From NCBI GenBank assembly GCA_964036155.1, contig OZ038422.1, forward strand, positions 3,433,201 to 3,497,200: a stretch of 64,000 bases of DNA. The letters are read 5' to 3'. Positions within the stretch are counted from its first letter, which is position 1. Each line of letters opens with the position of its first letter. Source of the DNA: Diploscapter coronatus. Taxonomy: Eukaryota; Nematoda; Chromadorea; Rhabditida; Rhabditidae. Below the pieces are notes generated by a model. That model worked only from the letters and a program-made list of their open reading frames with translations. It ran no database searches and was not told the DNA's origin. The position numbers and the translations under genes were made by a program. Shown here one piece after another: positions 27,287 through 40,224 of the stretch.

Positions 27287-28358
27287 TCAAGTCGTGAAAA
27301 TTCCGACCTAGACAAGACTGGAGCAAAATTAGTCATACAGGCTCTTCTAAGATAGATTTTTTACCAAACTATTTTCACGGGCTTTCTTCTCTATAATTTT
27401 CTAGCTGGTAGAAATTTTGTATAGGTCTATTCCAGCTATAGATTTTGAAATTCACTACAGAACACAAGCATTTTATTACGAACTAACCAAAAATAACTTA
27501 TCAGTTTTATACAATAGCTACAAATTTCACACAAAACTCATATCATTGCATTTCTTTTTCCACTGACCAAATATCTAATGACTGCATTTGAGTGATGTAC
27601 AATTTATAGTTTCGGGTTATTATGTACTTACGATGTTTAATTTTTTGTCTTCTTTTCTCATCTTCAACTTCCGACAATTTCCAATATGTCATCGTGTTAA
27701 TTTATCGACATATTATTCCTGTTTTGATACGTATCATCTTTCTCTGATTATCATTCTTCGTGATAATCCTATCTTTGGACTTCCGGTGACATATCGACGA
27801 GTGTTCAGACTGACATTCTGTTCTATGTAATATTTGCGATTCTTTTTATTTTTCATCGATTTTTATCGACATTTTCTGGAATTGTTTCGATAATTCAAGG
27901 CGAAATGTCTCATTTTTCATTCTTTTTCTCTTGAAATTTCGTTGACTCGTCTTAGTTTCAAAATTTCTGATTCTTTTGTGATTCTACCTGCGATATTTCA
28001 GCAAGGTAATTTTCTGATTTGCCATGAATAATCGATGAAATGTTTATCTATGCATTATCTCCACGCTTTTTCGATGAATCATTCCGACTTTTCTCTATAG
28101 GCTTTGTAGTATGATAAATTTCATTGGTTTGATAACACGCGCATAAATTTTCTCCTTTTCTTCTTTTGCATTTCTTTGTTACGAGTGATGAATGATATGC
28201 TCCAGTTATGATTTTGCTCCAATTTATGGATGGTTTTATGCTCTTATCTTTCATTTTGAGCCTTTTCTATACATTGTTAATGTCAAATAATAAAGAACTG
28301 ATCGCCCAAGTTATTTTCTGCATGATTTTGCTATTATTTTAAATATACTACTTTAGAA
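27287..28358. other. intergenic between CX gene 1 and transporter
   Basis: Presumably the 3' UTR of the CX gene and the promoter of the MFSD8-like gene. It has no exon chain of its own. A ctttag acceptor 2 nt upstream of the next ATG may be a trans-splice site. Confidence 0.4.
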
Positions 28359-31300
28359 ATGACGTCAATAAATTCATTGAACGTCTCGTCGCCCGAAATT
28401 CGGCCGTGTGTTTCCGAAAGATCGGTGGCATTCGATAAAAGCGTCCCCGAAAAACCCGAAAGGCCGACCAAATTGAAAATGCCTATGTCACAAAAGGACC
28501 GGTTGAAACTCTCGCGACAGTTTTCTCAGAGCGCAAGTAAATTTTACTGGCAAAAAGCCAAATAGTCCACACATTTTAGACTTAAATTCGCCAGAACCGC
28601 TGGTTTACCCGATCCCTTCCACACCTTGTAGCATTTTCTCATTCGATCTACCGATTTCACCCGGTCTGAACCCTTCTATAAGACCAAGGTTTGAAAATTC
28701 ACGAAAAACAAAAAATTGAAGAAAATCGATGAAAACGATGAAAAAGTTGAAAATCGTGTCATTTACGAGCGACAAACAGGCACTTGCTCATTTTAACGCA
28801 TGTGTTCTCTGCGAATTTCGCGAATTTTTTAGATTTCATCGATTTTCGGTTCAGGTACAGTCGAACGGTGAGCGCGTTCGCTGGCAGCCCGAACGGAATG
28901 GCCACCTCGCCCGATGCAGGCATCCCATCGTCGCCAAGGAGCATTTTTAGGTAATGGCCTAATTTTAAGGAACTCCAAGGTTTTCGAAGTTCTAATTCGG
29001 ATTTTCAGCATAAAGCTGTTTAATAAGAAATCTTTGAGGCTTATTTCAAAAGTTGTTAGACTTTCAAGTTTTCATTAAAAATCTAGTATCTTTAGAACTT
29101 CCGAAAATTTGGAACATTTCTAGCAAATGTTTAACCGCTTTCAATTCTTGATCAAGAATTTTTTCAATTATTGAATTTTCAAAAATTGAAACATTTTCAA
29201 AGAATATAGTTTTTTTTTCAGTTTCGACGTATTCGACTTCGGCGTGCGCGGTCCTCCCTCGCCGTCGATTTCCTCTGTCGTCCACCCACGCACTCCCCTT
29301 CCCCTACACGATGACCAACAGATGCAAAGGCTCAGCACCATCGACGAAGGTAGATCGTCGTTCAGGTGAAAAGATTCCAAAATATTCCAGAAAACCCGGA
29401 CTTTTCTTATCTGAAAAATGTGAAAGACAACTAACCCTTCCGACACAAACAAAACCTGAAGAAAATGAAAAATTTGCCTATCTTATGGATGATAATATTC
29501 TTTCAAGAATTTTTTTAGTCGAGAAATTTCAGCTTCCCACCCCCGAAGATCTTGGGCGACGAGTCGCTGGAGGACACGTTCGGTGATCAGCATCCCTTCT
29601 TCCAGGTTTCTGAGAATTTCTTGAGCATGTTATTGAAACTCCATAACATTTCTCCAAATGTTCCGTGAACATATTTCGGATTTCTATGACATGTTTCTAG
29701 AGCATTCAAAACCTTATGAAATTATTTCAAAGATTATCGAAACGTCGAGATTTCTTTAGCATGTTTCTAGAAGCTTCAAGAATAATTTTGAATGATCGAT
29801 TTGCAGCGCACTCACTGGCCATCGATATACTTCCTGGCGCTGATCGTCTTCCTCACGCGCATCCAATTCACCGTCTACCTCGGCAGTCTCTGGCCGTTCA
29901 TGCAGCAGGTCAGAAAAATAATCGATAAAAATGAAACATTTGGCTATGTTTCAAAATATCATACGAGAAAATGCTATCTTTCACCATTTGATTAGTCTAT
30001 GTAGGGCTGACATGAAATTTACCTATTTTTAAACCAAATGTTTCGTAAAATTGGCCAACCGAATAATATTTGTTTCATTTTGATAAATAAATGGGTAGTT
30101 CCCTTGCGAATATAAAATTGACAAAATTTTTGAAGAAAAATCACAATGTTTCAACAAACTTGACGCTAAATCTTCGCTCATTTCGTTTTGATAGTCTTTT
30201 TTGCTTCTACTCCAAAAATGAAAATATTTCAGTTGAACAGCAACGTGACGTCGACGAATTTCGCGATGGTGAACGCGGCGTACAGTGTTGGATTGGCAGC
30301 GGCCGCGCCGCTCTTCGGCATCTGGTCAAACCACGTCAGTTTTCTGGGCCTCTTAATCACTTCTGAAAAATTATAGAAACATTGAAAAAATCAAGCACAT
30401 TTTCTGAATATTTCGTGGAGAGTTCAAATATGCTTTTTCCGAAAAATTCTAATACAAAAATATTTGTTCTAGAAGCTTCTAGAAATATATATTTCTCCAG
30501 ATCGGCTGCATCCGTATCCCGTCGTTGTGTTCGATCCTGCTGATGTTCGCCTCGAACAGCCTCATGCTCTTCGTCCACAACACCGGCAGACACGCGCTCC
30601 ACGCTGTACTCGTATCCAGACTACTTTCGGGAATCGCTGCTGGTGAGGAACACGTTTTCTTGAATAATTGAAAAGTAGAAAACCTAAAATTTGAGAATAT
30701 CGATATCTTCGACTCTCTTAGAACATACCTTTCAATTGTTATTTAACAAAACAACGAAATCCATGAATTGTCGAAGTTTAGAAATTCTATATCCTCAATT
30801 CTTTTGAAACATAATTTTCTTTTCAACGTCGAGCAAAAAGCATCAGAAACTGAAATTATAAGGATTCTATTTCTTCAGTTTTATGAAACGTCGTAGAAAA
30901 CCGTGAAATCTCGATTTTGTAACTTTTCAAGTGATGCTTCAAAAAATTCACTGTCAACCAATGAACAGGGTTTCAATTCAGTTCGGCGTTTCAATACTAA
31001 TAACAAACAGACTTGCAACACGTTTTCGAACCGAGATTAACCGCGTGAAACGAGATAGTGTACCTTATCGAGAGACGAAAAAGAGCATGCCCTTCCCTTC
31101 GTCTCTCGAAAATATTCACTATTTCGTTTCATGCGGCTCAAAAACGTTGCAAGTCGGATAACAAAACTGACTTGGCATTTATTTCTAGGCGGAAACGCAC
31201 TCCTCCCGACCTACTGGACGTACGCAGCCGAGCCGAAGGACCGATCGACGGCCGCAGCGCTCTTCGACAGTCTCTTCTGCCTCGGCATCTTCTTCGGACC

Positions 31301-34040
31301 GGGTTCGCAGCTGATCTTCAGCCACCTCATCTCGGACTACCCCGGTTATTCGTTTCTGGACGGCCTGCTGCACATCAACGCCTACACTCTCCCAGCCATA
31401 TTCGCCAACTGTCTCGCTGTGGTTGCCTTCTTTCTGGTTTGAATTGAATGATTTCATAGAAAAGTTGGTCAAACAATATGGAAATTTCAAAGGTCCAAAA
31501 TTGGAACAAGTTTTTAAACTTACTTTAAAATTATCGAAAATGCCTTCATTTTTTAAAACTAGTATGAAGAATGAAGAATCATCTATGGTGTGAATGATGT
31601 TTCAAAACGTTGACGATTTCTGAAATTTTGAAACATGGATATTTTTCGAGAAAGTTAATTTTTCCAGATGCTGTTCTGCTTCAAAGAAGTGCCGATGTAC
31701 GCGAAAGAGCCGAAAAAGCCGAAGAGAAAAGCGTCGTTGGATACAGAGACAAAGGCAGGAGCAGAGGCTGATGAGAGTGACGACAGTAGTCAGGACACTG
31801 ACGAGGAGCACAATTCGAGTATGTTTCGGAAAAATACCAATCAAAACATAATTTAAATAAAGTAATGGGCGAGTTGTTTGGACAAAAATTGAAGTTGATA
31901 TCGGGCAATTATTAGGTTTGAATATTTTGAAACTAGTGTTGTATCAGTGTATTGTTTGGAGTAAAATTACTTATGTTTCAAGAAATTTTAAATCACGTAT
32001 TTCGCAAAATTGATTTTCTGTTGGTAGTCACGTGTTGTCAATTATTTCCTAATTAGCTTTGTGATAAAATTTGAGATCCAACATTTTTAAAATTAATAAA
32101 GAAAAATTGTCAGGTTCTGCGCCGCCCGGCTACTACCTGCCCTCGCCGGACGTGATCGCAATCGTCATCTGTCTGCTTGCCAAATTCGTCCAGATGTTCA
32201 TCTACGCCAATATCGAGACGTAATAGTTGCATTCATTTTTACTGGAATGTTAATGACGTTGAAAAATAATACACTTTTCTTAAATTTTTAACCCTAGTCA
32301 GCGTAAAAGACGTTTGAAGTGAATTTCCCATGAAGTCTTGCAATTTTAGCCATATCTTGAGTAGAAATCTTAGGAAAAGCCATTAAAGACATTCTGCGTA
32401 AATGACGTTTGAAAATGCTTAAAATTTTACTGATTTTACCATATTCTGAACGATGACGTTCGATAGCATTCAATGTTTCCAGCATCGGTTCGATGTACAC
32501 GCAGCACATGTTCGGACTGAGCAAATCCGAAACCTCCAATTACAACTCGATGCTGGCTGCGGCTTCAGGCGTGCTTGGATTCGTCTTCCTCGTCTCCTAC
32601 ATGGTCACTAGATGCGGGAGAAGGTTAGAGAGACTTTTAGACAACGACAATAACCTAAGCTACATTCGTAAATATAGGACATGATTTATGATCAACGATT
32701 TTTCTTCATACTTACGCTACTAGGCCTAGTAGAATAATAAAATTTCTCAGAAAAATAAGATCTCGACCTCGGTATTTTTCAAAGTTACACATTTTAAATA
32801 GGTCAAATGATTTTAAGCTGCGTAATTAAAAAAGAATCGAGCCTAAAAAGAAACAATTATCGATTTTTTCAAAAAATGTTGATTCTTGATATTTTCAGAA
32901 TCGACAATCGCTACGGCATAATCGTGGCGATTTGCTTGTGCATGTCCTTCCTCGTCGTCACCTACCCGTACTGGTTCTACGACGATGTGCCTGCTAATGA
33001 CGGTGGGTGAAATTTGACAAATCAATGAGTTCTCGATACACATATTGATTTACTAAAATTACTCGATCACTCGTGTTTCAAGAAATGCTTCGATGAAGGA
33101 AAATGAAAGAAATATCATTAGTTTTATGGAATCTTCAAAAAATAACTTGATAAAGACAAGAAATGAAAAATATCATTTACTTTTCTCTGATCTTCGAAAA
33201 ACTAAATATTATGTATTTCATTTTCAGAATGCTTCGAATCGTGGTGCTCGATGACGCGCCGCATCCCTCAGCCTTTGTACACGACAGCCTACATTCTCGT
33301 GTTCGGTATCGGTTTCGCTATGGTGAATGTTCACCTCGGCCCGCTATATAGTTCGGTCAGAAAATATTTTGTTTTTTTTTCTTTCAAATATTCACTTATT
33401 TTTAAATTGATCTTCTTTTTTTAATATTCATATTTACAAATCTCTTCTGGTGAAATTAGAAAGAAAATATAGTTTGAAAAAGATTTATTTTTCAAATTCT
33501 AGAAAAAAAAATGCGATTTTGCAGATTCTGGGTCCGCGTCGGCAAGGCACGATGGTCGGCGTGAACACACTGTTCGCGGGGCTTAGCCGAGTTCTCGGGC
33601 CGTTGCTCGTCACCGTCATGTTCTCCAAGTACGGGCCCGAGTCCATCTGGATTTTGCAGGTTCGAATTTTTTCTTTTTCCTTCTTAAGCATTTCTTAAAA
33701 TTGCATAACTTTCATTCTTTGCTAATTTTCTAAGCTTGGAAACTTGAACAGGAATCTTTTCAAAATTTCTATTTTTGTCTTTTTTCCAAATATTTTGAAT
33801 TCTTAATGCTCGAAAGAAACCATTTTTAATAATTCTTTAAAAGATTCAAAAATCAGCATTTTCCAGATATCAGTCTGGCTGGTGCTTCTCGGTGCGATCA
33901 TCGTTTTCTTCGGCCGCCTGGCGCCAATCACCTACCTGGTCATCGCGAAGAACATCGACAACGTCAATCACACTGCCACAGGAAGTTCGGCTGAGCGCGA
34001 GAAATCGAAAAATCCGGACGAAAAACGACCGATGATTTGA
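28359..34040 (+). CDS. MFSD8/CLN7-like major facilitator transporter
   Basis: Sixteen exons: 28359-28536, 28580-28688, 28855-28950, 29222-29365, 29533-29605, 29807-29908, 30233-30334, 30501-30642, 31189-31436, 31668-31818, 32114-32219, 32483-32623, 32899-33002, 33228-33355, 33525-33659 and 33867-34040; 710 residues, in frame. Residues 1-200 are hydrophilic and Ser/Pro-rich. Twelve membrane spans follow, beginning with IYFLALIVFLTRIQF near residue 203. The central loop between spans 6 and 7 is acidic. Family features include SLWPF in span 1, FGIWSNH after span 2, and the span 10-11 block with GPLYSSILGPRRQGTMVG and SRVLGPLL. MFSD8 (CLN7) is a lysosomal membrane transporter whose loss causes neuronal ceroid lipofuscinosis in humans, so a lysosomal location is likely here. 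The roughly 200-residue N-terminal extension is much longer than in the human protein. The gene appears intact. Confidence 0.88.
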
Positions 34041-34662
34041 ATTTCGAACGAAATGAGACAGGCAACAAACACCTGTATTCTAATTGACACATTTCATATT
34101 TCCATGAGCAAAGGGAATTATCATTCCTACTTGTTTGAAATTGCAATTTCGAAAATATTATATTTTGAACAAAAGCGCATTTTTATGTTGAATATGCATT
34201 TTTCAACATTTCAAAAATAACATTTTTCAATGAAAATGCAATAACTCCTTTTTTTCCTTTAAAAATGCATTTTTTCAAGTTGTAAAACCATTTAGTTTTT
34301 TTTTCTTAAATTGCTTATTTTTCAACGAAAAGGTGCAATAATCATTCCCTCATATTTCCTTCAAATTATGACAATTTTTCCATGATAAAATTTCACCATC
34401 ATTATTATTATTATTATGTCACTTCCACAATTTCTAAATTTTCACACGTTTCCCATTGAATTTTTCTACTTTGTATGCTAGAACAATTTCATTCATATTT
34501 GTTGAGTTTCTAAATTCCATAGTTTAGTCCAAATTTTCATGGATTTGCTTGATTTTTCTTGTACTAATTTCCTGTAACCTAACAATTTCCACGACATGCG
34601 GGTTTTCTGATTTCAAATTGTGTGATTTTCGCCGATGCAAACCAGGGTCGCTCATTTGCGGA
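34041..34662. other. 3' flank of transporter gene
   Basis: Very AT-rich with T-runs. It presumably holds the 3' UTR; no gene is seen. Confidence 0.4.
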
Positions 34663-34798
34663 TGAAGGTACTTTGTTGCCAAAGAAAATAATGAGCACTT
34701 TGTTACCAAACGCTATTTCTCCCTTTTTTCTTCTTATCCTATCTTATTTCTGCTTTGGTAAAAAAGTATTCATTCGTGATAACAAAGTACCTTCAGCC
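34663..34798. repeat. small inverted-repeat element, MITE-like
   Basis: The ends gaaggtactttgtt and aacaaagtaccttc are perfect reverse complements, about 105 bp apart. A further internal copy of the motif (cactttgttacc) lies in between. It is non-coding and near the 3' end of the transporter gene. Confidence 0.5.
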
Positions 34799-35309
34799 CT
34801 CATTTTCAGCTAGCATTCACCTTATTTTTGATAATCATAGGATTTTTCCTTAGATATAATTGTTTTTTCGACGCAATATTAGGTAATTTTATAATTTTCC
34901 AATCGACTGATTGATGAATAAAATATTTATTTCCGTACAGCTGACCATGTCAATATCAAGTTGGAGTTGCCGTAGAAGCGACGAAGGACTTGCCAATAAC
35001 AAAGAATACGAGTTTAGGTTCGGCACGATCCGGCTTGTTTCAAACGAGATTTGCCATCGCGATCCCAAGGCAGTTACGCCGCTGTTCGTGTTCTCACTCT
35101 GACCTTATAATCGTTCCTTCCTTTTATTCTACAAAAAAGCGTAACTTTCAAATCAGCTTCGCATCCTCTCGTGTTATGGCATGATAATTTTAGTTAATAA
35201 AGATGTGTCTATATTGCCAGAATTCTTAGAAGTGATGATTTTGGTAAGGTAAGTAAGGTTATGAAGTGTAAGAAATTCAGATTTCATGACTATTATAACT
35301 TGTTGCAAA

Positions 35310-35767
35310 CATTTTTTTTATTGAACCTTACACTTTCCGGATCTCTATCAATTCCAGAGCATAATTGAATCTTTGGAAAACTATTTAGCTTGATATTTTT
35401 TTTGTAATGTATTGGTGTTATACATGATGTAATTTCTGAAAACGTGGATGATCTGAATATGGAGTCGTCTAGTTTATAATTTTATTGCATATTTTATTTT
35501 GTTACGTAGAAAACAGTTAATTTTTCGTCGTATTCTTCCTTGATGATTCATCACCAAACGGCTCTCGAGACTTCAATGAAGCTTTCGAAGAGTGATTTTA
35601 CGTGTTCCGAAGAAGGACCCTGAAGATTTTTATGATATACATTACAGAATAATGGATAGCAAAATATCACTGGCAACAACGCTAAGAATACATTCTTCTT
35701 TCACCAAAAATGAAACTTATCTAATCCAAGCAGGAAAAGTTAAATTCTAATATTATCACCAACGACT
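35310..35767 (+). repeat. detached copy of the CX-cluster promoter repeat
   Basis: 35310-35480 matches 39632-39800 (upstream of the CX-less gene at 40225), and 35430-35750 matches 42334-42655 (upstream of the gene at 43119) almost base for base. The part around 35709-35745 also matches the inverse of about 54880-54905. Here no gene follows: the repeat runs straight into a solo LTR at 35768. It therefore holds the whole upstream block of which the two gene-linked copies keep only parts. Confidence 0.75.
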
Positions 35768-36099
35768 TGTTCGTTTTGATGAATCATATTTGTGATTGTT
35801 ATTTCCGGCCGAAAGCCATCTCTAGAACTATTTCTAGTTTGTCCGAACCTTAAAGGGCGGAGTCACTATAGGCGCAACTCGTGCCTATAAATACACCCCC
35901 TATCGTTGTTACTTTGTTCCTTCACAGTTTACCCTCACCTTACTGTTCTTTATTTTGTGTGTGTTGGTATTAGTGTATTGAACCAGGGCTAGTCAATAAA
36001 GGATTCTTAATATTTCGTGCAGTGCGAGATACTAGTAGAGAGCTACAACTAAAGCTTTCTTAACGTCCTAACCATACAAATTGTTTCCTCGCCTGCACA
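35768..36099 (+). mobile_element. solo LTR, copy A
   Basis: About 332 bp, starting TGTTCGTTTTGATG and ending near CCTGCACA (TG...CA). It contains a TATA-like cctataaataca and, downstream, a polyadenylation signal in agtcaataaagg, the U3-R-U5 order of an LTR. Two further copies lie in reverse orientation at 54932-55262 and 63678-63996. No internal retrotransposon sequence is attached, so this is a solo LTR. The 3' edge is uncertain by several bases and no target-site duplication is clear. Confidence 0.75.
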
Positions 36100-36126
36100 G
36101 CCATGTAACGTAATGGTGCTGGTAAA

Positions 36127-36488
36127 TGTTAAGCGTGACGATCTCATGAGTCATGATACCATTATTTCGAAAGAGAATGATTTATTGAAGCAAACAGATA
36201 AACATCAATGAAATGTCGATAAAATAGATTTTTTTTTATAAAGAGGGCAGAAGCCGAATAACTAATTTCGCTCCCTTTTTTGTTAATTAGAGCGAGGCAG
36301 GTTTTTCATTTCTTTCAGCGGTCCTGCCTTGCTCTTTATATCCCTTCTCCCATGACTCACAGTCTGTCAACAAAGGGGCGATGTTCCTAACCCCGATTTA
36401 TATATCTTAGCTTTTTTCTTTCACTAAATAAACTGTTCAATTACCCAAGTTTGAAGTGCAATCTACCGCGTACTCAATTCTCCTAACA
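36127..36488 (+). mobile_element. second LTR-like element, copy 1
   Basis: Starts TGTTAAGCGTGACG and ends CTCCTAACA (TGTT...AACA). It contains a TATA-like tttatatatc and an aaataaa signal. It is present as a reverse-complement copy at 61470-61843. Its outer end coincides with the edge of the large inverted repeat, so the two copies were probably duplicated together with the CX gene rather than inserted separately. Confidence 0.55.
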
Positions 36489-37041
36489 CCCCTAAGCATC
36501 CTAATAGCTGCACACACGGAGGCTGAATTGATAACCTACCTTGCTGTTTTAATTACATGAAATTCGTTCGTAACAAAATGTTGAATATCTGTACATAAGT
36601 AAATAATAATAAAGCCAAATAAAATCATGGAATGATAGCAATGGCATTGCTTGCGCACCCCGAATATTCATACAAAGTGGATAAAAATCGTTGCATAACT
36701 ATCTAGGAATAATAATACAAATTGCGTAATGGACTAAAATTTTACACACGTTTTGTACCTAACAATTTAAGTTTACACATATTCAGTCTATTATTTTTGA
36801 TAATCAAAAATAAATACGAATGATATCGCACATCTTCTCAAGAAGAGAAAGGTAATGAATATCATATCTTTAACAGTTATCTAAACACAAGCTATACAAT
36901 AAGAGGATATAGAAAATCTCACACACTCAGAATTTGCAATTCTCATAACTTTTTATATGCCGATTATAATTAGTAAATCTTGAAAAGATGAGTGATAAAA
37001 ATTTGCGAAGCTGTGAGATTTCCAAATTGCCATATCAAGTA

Positions 37042-39099
37042 TTAATAAAAAAAAACCCCCTCTTTTTTCCTCTGGAAATCCGTGTCCGTTGTTATTCGAG
37101 GGTCGGGAGGGTAGGCTGGAAGAAACTCGTATGAATTCTTCGACGGTCCACCCAAACCTTCGACACGTTCAGTCACTGTGGTCGTTTGCTCCACAACGGC
37201 TGAAAATCAGATGTTGATAGATCCGTGCTAAGTAACTTCAAACTCAGACTGACTATCAACCAGAGAGAATAATTTTATATGAAGAAGTACAGAAGACAAT
37301 ATTTTTCGATGAAAAAAGTGATACATAAATAGCTCGGAAACCAGGTTTTTCTTAAAGAAGTTTTTGTCTACAGGTGGGTACCCTAGGGAATCGGGCTTAA
37401 CCTTTTCCTTCTAGTTCTCATTGTATTTGAATTGTGTAAGGAATGAAACTCACTATATTCTCTGTCTCCCTTGACCAGCCTGGCAAAGCAATTGTAACAT
37501 CCCACAATGATAATAATGATGAGGAATATAATATCGACGATGAAATGCCAGCTGAAACGACACCAAAATGATACAAAAAAAAACATTTTAACGACGGGGA
37601 AATCTAATGAAGTATGAATTGAAACACGAAATTATGAAATCCATTTTGAGAGAACATTCTTTAATGAGATTCCGTGATTTTCGCGTTTCTAAAAAGGCTC
37701 AAACCAAATCTTACTCGATGGAACAGTCTCCATCACACACGAATTTGAACCTCTTGTCGCAACACTCCATTCCGCAACATACTTGATCCCATTTGCATCG
37801 GAAACTGACTTCCTTCACCTGAGTCCCGTTTTCGAATTGGACCTGACAATATAAACCATCTTTTCTATCTTGAAACTGATAAAACTGATATACCTTTCCA
37901 AATTCTTCAATGGCATAGGTTACAGTTTCGTTATTCGCTATAGTTCCAGGCTTCGGTGGAAGTGGTATTTTGGTCAATTCTTGCCTCAGTTGCGCCCAAA
38001 TTTCATGGTTCAATTTTGTATGATATTTTTAAGCTAAATTAATACGATGCTGGATATTTCACTTGTTTAGAGCTTTCTAGCTTAAATTTTCGAAAAAAAA
38101 TATATCTAGGAAGAATTTCAGTTGAACTGAAAACGACAATAAAGAAACCTCGAAGGAAAGAGATTTAATTCTTCAGATTTTTTAAAGAAAAAAAACGACT
38201 TCTAGGTTAGAGTATCACTAAATGTAGATAAGTTCAAGAATTATGTTTTAAATTTTAACCTGTCAAATTTAATTTTAATCAATTATTCAACTGACCAGTT
38301 TCTCTTTCCATTTCTGCCTCTTTGATTCATATTTTCGCGTAAAATTGGGCAAAATTATAATGTTGTAGTTGTCCCTCTCAGGATAGGCGTCTTTATGTAT
38401 GCGAATTTGTTGTTCCAAATCGTTGCGCTTCTCCTTCACCTCGTAGTATTTCTTCGTCACCTCGTAAGCTTTCTGCTGCTTCTTTCTCTCTTCACCTCCA
38501 TATTCGAACACGAAACGGCACGTCTTCATGTGCTGGATTCCAGATAACGGGCCCCAGTGGTAATAGTGAGATCCATATCTAAATTCGAACAAATGGAATA
38601 ATTCGTCGTAGTGCAAAGATCAGTTGTGTGAAAATTACGATTATTATAATCTTAGGATAATTTCAAAGTATATGAGAAAAGGGAATAAATAAATAAAGTG
38701 TTCAAGTTTCTCACGAGAAATATGGCGATCGTTCCTTGATGATGTACGTGTTCGTCGTGGTCCCGGTGAGGATCTTCAAATTTGGCGAGAAGAGAGTATT
38801 TTTGAATTGGCTCGTGTATTGCCTGTTCACACTGGAATATATTCAAGAAACTTTTGAATAATTGATTTTAAAAAAATAACTTACGTAACTGGAATTTCCC
38901 GTAGGTAAGAACGTCCTCCTTTAGTGAAGAACTCTCCTCCACTTCCACTCCCGCTTTCTCGCGATGAGCTGCCTCGACCACCACCTTCAAACTTCATTGT
39001 CGATTTGTTTTTTCATCAAAACGACTTACTCGATCCACCACGCTTCGGCAAAGCAATCTGTACCAGACACAACCATAGAAAAACGGCGATCAATCGCAT
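37042..39099 (-). pseudogene. damaged CX-module gene (copy 2)
   Basis: Inverted copy of the gene at 58939. Exons on the minus strand: 39099-39030, 38984-38885, 38831-38715, 38578-38296, then a CX exon at 37842-37715, membrane exon at 37551-37454 and tail exon from 37200. The signal peptide, CRFVFE element, CX module (CKWDQVCCGMECC) and membrane span are preserved. Three differences suggest decay. No AG acceptor is found where exon 5 should start (near 38020), and the intron before it is about five times longer than in the paralogues. A one-base deletion near 37105 shifts the tail frame. PPVY of the paralogue has become LPAY, removing the PPxY motif. An alternative splice might still rescue exon 5, so a working but altered gene is possible. 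Confidence 0.7.
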
Positions 39100-40224
39100 A
39101 AAATGCAAACGCCGAAAGTATCGATTTTCGCAAGAAATGTGCGGTTCTGGAAAGTTCAAAATATAAATTTTTGAATATATCCAATTCAACGCGTGAGGAG
39201 TTCAACAATTTTGATGAGCAAAATTAACATAGAAAGACAACTTGAAAACCGCGAGACTATGAAACACAAGACGCTGAGAAATAGCGTGGAAAAAGAAAGC
39301 CTATCATCCCATACCTTACTCTAACCCTATACTATTTCACTTATATCCTGTGACTTGTGGTCCCGCAGTTTCTAAATTACTCATAGAGATTTTAATTTTT
39401 ACTCGATAATTTCTTCAGAATGCACAGCTAAACATTGGTCAAAATCAATAATGAGAGTAAATAAGAACAATGATATGAGGGACAATAGAGTAAGGGTCAG
39501 ATATTACTTTAAACTCGATAAAAAGAAAATTAAAAACATTTATTTCAACTCGCGGACTAAACGAGTATCTGCTAGGCGAATATTTGAAAAGAGGCGAAAG
39601 AATTATTGATTGGTCCAGAGGAACAAATTCCAAGCATTTTTTTTATTAAACCCTTACACTTTCCGGATCTCTATCAATTCCAGAGCATAATTGAATCTTT
39701 GGAAAACTATTTAGCTTGATATTTTTTTTGTAATGTATTGGTGTTATACATGATGTAATTTCTGAAAATGTGGATGATCTGAATATGGAGTCACTAGTTT
39801 ATAGTTTTACTACGTCATTTCACAGCTAAAAGTGATGCATGCAGTCAATTCAGTTTTTCCATAGCGTTGAGAAATAGCCTCTGCTGATCTTTCTTCGTTG
39901 TTTTCTCTAGGAGCACACGCTCTTCTACGTCATTGTCCCTCAGCTGCCCGTCTGCCGGCCAGCCAATTTTTGCATCTCTCCTCTCGAGCAAGCACATATC
40001 GATTGTAGCGCTCTACGTTCGCAATGTTTTGGCCTTGAATCAATTATCTAAACATTTTGAGTTTAGAACTTTCATCCATTTTTTCCTACGAGTTCCCAAC
40101 ATACTCGATTGTTTGTGATCTACTTTTTCAACGTTTTGCTATAATAAAATTCACTCAAAATTTCAAGATTTTCATTTTTTTTTTATAAATGAAAAATAGT
40201 TCACTTTTTTCAGGATTGCAGTCG
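39100..40224. promoter_or_regulatory. divergent promoter region, left pair
   Basis: Shared upstream region of the minus-strand gene ending at 39099 and the plus-strand gene starting at 40225. Its left half matches the inverse of 55480-56022 and its right half matches both 42690-43118 and the inverse of 54421-54850. The block at about 39808-40025 (cacagctaaaa...gatgcatg, then ggagcacacgctcttctacgtcattg) is kept in all three copies and is the best candidate for shared control elements. Confidence 0.5.

Larger units (their letters stand above)
36127..39640. repeat. left arm of large inverted duplication
   Basis: The reverse complement of this stretch is found on the right. 36127-38720 pairs with about 59350-61843 (body and 3' flank of the gene at 58939), and 39000-39640 pairs with about 55480-56120 (promoter and first exon of the gene at 56023). 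The arm carries the damaged CX gene at 37042-39099. The copies differ by substitutions and small gaps but are easily aligned by eye over introns and flanks. Confidence 0.8.

Noticed and set aside
36127..37040. Possible separate gene in the 3' part of the left inverted arm
   Set aside because: Shared with 60917-61843, AT-rich and without exon chains. Best explained as the 3' flank plus LTR-like element.
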